Shown: piece by piece, positions 61,710 through 64,000 of the stretch
How the letters are laid out: every line of letters starts with the position of its first letter
How positions within the stretch are numbered: the first letter of the stretch is position 1
Origin: an uncultured Roseibium sp.
Lineage (GTDB): Bacteria > Pseudomonadota > Alphaproteobacteria > Rhizobiales > Stappiaceae
Direction of reading: 5' to 3'
Assembly: GCF_947494555.1 (NCBI RefSeq)
Contig: NZ_CANLVF010000004.1
Coordinates: 1-64,000, forward strand
DNA: 64,000 nucleotides
Program-made: the position numbers and the translations under genes
The notes under the pieces: model-generated
What the model was told of the DNA's origin: nothing
The model's input: the letters and a program-made list of their open reading frames with translations, nothing else
Databases searched by the model: none

Positions 61710-63509
61710 TCACGACAGGTGATAGACCTCCTGAAGGCCATAGACAGGCGTTTCCAGTCCTTCCATCCGTGCTTTCAACTGCAGCGACAGGAATTGCGAA
61801 TAGTGGCGCGACTGGTGGAGATTGCCGCCGTGGAACCATAGGGCATCCTGCTGGGTCGGCTTCCACATATTGCGCTGTTCGCCTTCCCACGGGCCCGGAT
61901 CTTTGGTGGTGTCTGACCCCAGACCCCAGACCTTGCCGACTCTGTCGGCCTTTTCCTGTCCCATGAGATCGGCAACCCAGCCGTTCATCGAGCCATACCC
62001 TGTCGCATAGACGATGACGTCAGCTTCCAGTTTGGACCCGTCGTCAAGGACAACGCCGTCTTCGACCACTTCGGTCACCTGCCCCCGTTTCAACTTGATT
62101 TCACCGTCGATTATGAGCTGGCTCGCTCCGATATCGATGTAATACCCTGAACCCCGGCGCAGATATTTCATGAAGAGGCCGCTGTCGTCGTCGCCCCAGT
62201 CCAGCCAGAACCCGGCCTTTTCCAGTCCCTCGTAAAAATCCGCGTCCCGCTTTTTCATTTCAGCATAAGCCGGTATCTGGAATTCGTGCAGAATGCGGTA
62301 GGGCAGCGAGGCGAAGATCAGGTCGGCTTTTTCCGTTGTCATTCCGGCGCGTACAGCTTCTTCGGAGTAAAGCGCGCCCAGCCCGACATCCATCAGCGTG
62401 TCGGAGCGGACGATGTGCGTCGATGACCGCTGGACCATTGTCACGTCGACATCACTCTCCCAAAGCGCGGCGCAAATGTCGTGTGCCGAGTTGTTGGAAC
62501 CGACGACAACGGCTTTTTTGCCGCGATAGGCGTCGGGTCCGGGATGCTTCGACGAATGATGCTGGTCACCGCGGAAGGTTTCCATGCCCGGGAACTGCGG
62601 CACATTCGCCTTGCCCGACATCCCGGTCGCCATCACAAGCTGCTTTGGCCGAAGCGTGATTTCCTCGCCGTTTCGTTCAACAACGATGGCCCATTCCTTC
62701 GTGGCCTCGTCATAGCTTGCCGACTTGGCGACGGTTTCGGTCCAATAATTCAGCTCCATCACCTTCGTATACATTTCCAGCCAGTCACCAATCTTGTCCT
62801 TAGGGCTGAAGATCGGCCAGTTTTCCGGAAACTTGATGTAGGGCAGGTGGTCGTACCAGACCGGGTCATGCAGGCAGAGCGACTTGTAGCGGTTGCGCCA
62901 GCTGTCTCCGGGGCGACCGTTCTTTTCGATTATGATGGTCGGAACGCCGAGTTGGCGCAGACGGGCTCCAAGGGCGATGCCGCCTTGGCCGCCACCAATG
63001 ATCACGCAGTAGGGCTGGACCGTATGTCCCAGTTCCGCGTCTTCACGCTCGCGCTCTTCCTTCCAGGTCGGCCTGTGTTTGCCGGCACCGTGCTTGGCGC
63101 CCAACGGCCTCTGGAACCCTTTGGGCTCCTCATGACCCTTCAGTTCGACCATTGTCGTCAAGAGGGTCCAGATCTTGTCATCCTTCAAGCGAATCAGACC
63201 GAAACAACGCGCAAGCTTCGTCTCGAACTGGATCCAGGCCGTAATGATGCCGCCTTCCTCGGTCGGAACCTCGCCTTCGGCCAAAGTCCAGTTGCTGGGC
63301 GCAATCGTGCTCAGCTGCCGGGTAAGCATATCCCGGACCTGTTCCTTTCCCTCGACTGTCTTGATGTTCCATGTGAAGGCGACCAGGTCGCGCCAATAAC
63401 AGTCGTCCTGAAAAAGGTTGACGGCTTCTTCGACGTTGCCGCCTTCCAGGGCGTCGCCGAAAGTCTTCAAAAAGGTCTCGGTCTTATGGACCAAAGGTGT
63501 ATCGAGCAT
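61710..63509 (-). CDS. NTF2-like domain / FAD-dependent monooxygenase fusion
   Basis: A 599-residue flavoprotein. Residues 1-140 form a SnoaL/NTF2-like domain. The remaining part is a flavin monooxygenase: FAD motif GGGQGG at residues 172-177, a second nucleotide motif VVVGSNNSAHD near 340 and the fingerprint-like FRGDQHHSSKHPG. Members oxidise aldehydes, ketones or amines. A sigma-54 activator gene on the same strand lies upstream, so expression may be inducible. Confidence 0.85.
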   Translation of the reverse strand: MLDTPLVHKTETFLKTFGDALEGGNVEEAVNLFQDDCYWRDLVAFTWNIKTVEGKEQVRDMLTRQLSTIAPSNWTLAEGEVPTEEGGIITAWIQFETKLARCFGLIRLKDDKIWTLLTTMVELKGHEEPKGFQRPLGAKHGAGKHRPTWKEEREREDAELGHTVQPYCVIIGGGQGGIALGARLRQLGVPTIIIEKNGRPGDSWRNRYKSLCLHDPVWYDHLPYIKFPENWPIFSPKDKIGDWLEMYTKVMELNYWTETVAKSASYDEATKEWAIVVERNGEEITLRPKQLVMATGMSGKANVPQFPGMETFRGDQHHSSKHPGPDAYRGKKAVVVGSNNSAHDICAALWESDVDVTMVQRSSTHIVRSDTLMDVGLGALYSEEAVRAGMTTEKADLIFASLPYRILHEFQIPAYAEMKKRDADFYEGLEKAGFWLDWGDDDSGLFMKYLRRGSGYYIDIGASQLIIDGEIKLKRGQVTEVVEDGVVLDDGSKLEADVIVYATGYGSMNGWVADLMGQEKADRVGKVWGLGSDTTKDPGPWEGEQRNMWKPTQQDALWFHGGNLHQSRHYSQFLSLQLKARMEGLETPVYGLQEVYHLS

Positions 63510-63613
63510 TCTTTTCCTCCCGTTTCATACCGGGGAGGATTGCAGAGAAGTCGGCCGGTTCGCCATGTCGTGCGTGTTGATTGATTAAGTAAAGCCGAAG
63601 AATCGTCTTCATC

Positions 63614-63629
63614 TGTTGCGCACGCAACA
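63614..63629. promoter_or_regulatory. Candidate upstream activating site (TGTTGCG palindrome)
   Basis: TGTTGCG (63614-63620) and CGCAACA (63623-63629) form a 16-base perfect palindrome about 105 bases before the monooxygenase start and 45 bases after the end of the sigma-54 activator gene. The form TGTTGC-GCAACA resembles sites of AcoR-type activators. Confidence 0.5.
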
Positions 63630-63674
63630 AAGTGCAACGCCGCATCGCAGGTCAAAATACGCGCAAAAGCACTG

Positions 63675-64000
63675 TCAGCGTCTGTTCGACAGACCGGCCT
63701 TTCGCATGCGGCGCAGGATTGTGGACCGATTGACACCAAGCCGCCGAGCGACGAGGGACATGTTCCAGTCACAGGCATCAAGCAACGCTTCAAGATCCTG
63801 TTCCGGCGGCTGCTCCACCGGTCCCGACACCACCGGCTGGGGCAGGTCCGGTAAATCGATGACATCGCCGTCGACAAGCGCCATGGCAATCTCCAGCGCC
63901 GTCGACAATTCGCGGATGTTGCCCGGCCAATGCCGCCCGTTCAATTCGGCGCGGGCTGCCGGTGACAGGCGATAGTCCCTGGGAGATCGTCTGAGCAGGC
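63675..64000 (-). CDS. C-terminal part of a sigma-54 activator (AcoR-like), cut by the window edge
   Basis: The reading frame is open through position 64000, so only about 108 C-terminal residues are seen. They include the end of the AAA+ domain (NGRHWPGNIREL) and a Fis-type helix-turn-helix (ARRLGVNRSTILRRMRKAGL). The N-terminal sensory part lies outside. It is probably the regulator of the adjacent monooxygenase gene. Confidence 0.85.
   Translation of the reverse strand, partial: LLRRSPRDYRLSPAARAELNGRHWPGNIRELSTALEIAMALVDGDVIDLPDLPQPVVSGPVEQPPEQDLEALLDACDWNMSLVARRLGVNRSTILRRMRKAGLSNRR

Noticed and set aside
62481..63584. Open frame of 367 codons on the plus strand
   Set aside because: Antisense to the NTF2-FAD monooxygenase; no family motifs.
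63510..63613. Sigma-54 -24/-12 promoter for the monooxygenase
   Set aside because: The best GG...GC pair is spaced 11 bases, not 10, so it is not listed as a promoter.
1..64000. CRISPR arrays, tRNA genes, transposases and integrases
   Set aside because: None was recognised on either strand by reading repeats and reading frames; absence is limited by the lack of a dedicated search.

Overview
The window looks like chromosome of a marine-type alphaproteobacterium, probably in the Hyphomicrobiales near Stappiaceae (Roseibium/Labrenzia-like). This is an inference from gene content: an ECF-type biotin transporter BioMNY, a TRAP C4-dicarboxylate transporter with DctBD, the rsmI-yraN-gshB order, MocR, Lrp and LysR regulators, and a VPLPA-CTERM protein. 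No CRISPR array, tRNA gene, transposase or integrase was seen. The left edge holds the promoter and boxA leader of an rRNA operon read leftward; its 16S gene lies outside the window.

Layout, left to right. 0.3-5 kb: minus-strand biotin-uptake operon bioM-bioN-bioY followed by an acyl-CoA ligase and a thiolase-like protein. 5-11.3 kb: regulators and small genes (MocR/LysE divergent pair, DUF1330, DUF1127, LysR, AraC, a VPLPA-CTERM exoprotein). 11.5-14.3 kb: a small unknown protein, a class III aminotransferase, an M15-like lipoprotein and a YffB/ArsC-like protein. 14.4-22.9 kb: a membrane cytochrome-like/ferredoxin/nucleotide cyclase fusion, an ArgE-type deacylase and a full peptide ABC transporter. 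23.5-27.6 kb: a degenerate P-type-ATPase-like membrane protein, a sugar-acid dehydratase and an SCP2 protein. 27.6-36 kb: TRAP operon dctPQM with a sigma-54 promoter, an ECF41 sigma factor plus its carboxymuconolactone-decarboxylase partner and matching promoter, then dctBD. 36-40.3 kb: modABC and a GMC oxidoreductase. 40.4-50.4 kb: metabolic genes, including a DNA-binding-domain citrate synthase divergent from a second citrate synthase, and an Lrp/hpd pair. 50.4-52.9 kb: a small accessory island in which an amidase gene sits between a decayed copy of the gshB 3' end and gshB itself. 53-61.6 kb: housekeeping genes (yraN, rsmI, lpoA-like, coaBC, a DODA dioxygenase, ompA, dut, a HAD phosphatase, cysK). 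61.7-64 kb: an NTF2-FAD monooxygenase and the C-terminal end of a sigma-54 activator cut by the window edge.

Much of the window concerns nutrient uptake and its control: biotin, peptides, C4-dicarboxylates and molybdate, with several regulator-target pairs whose candidate operators or promoters can be read directly. The most unusual items are the gshB/amidase island, the pseudo-P-type ATPase, the heme-like/2Fe-2S/cyclase fusion and the MerR-HTH citrate synthase.
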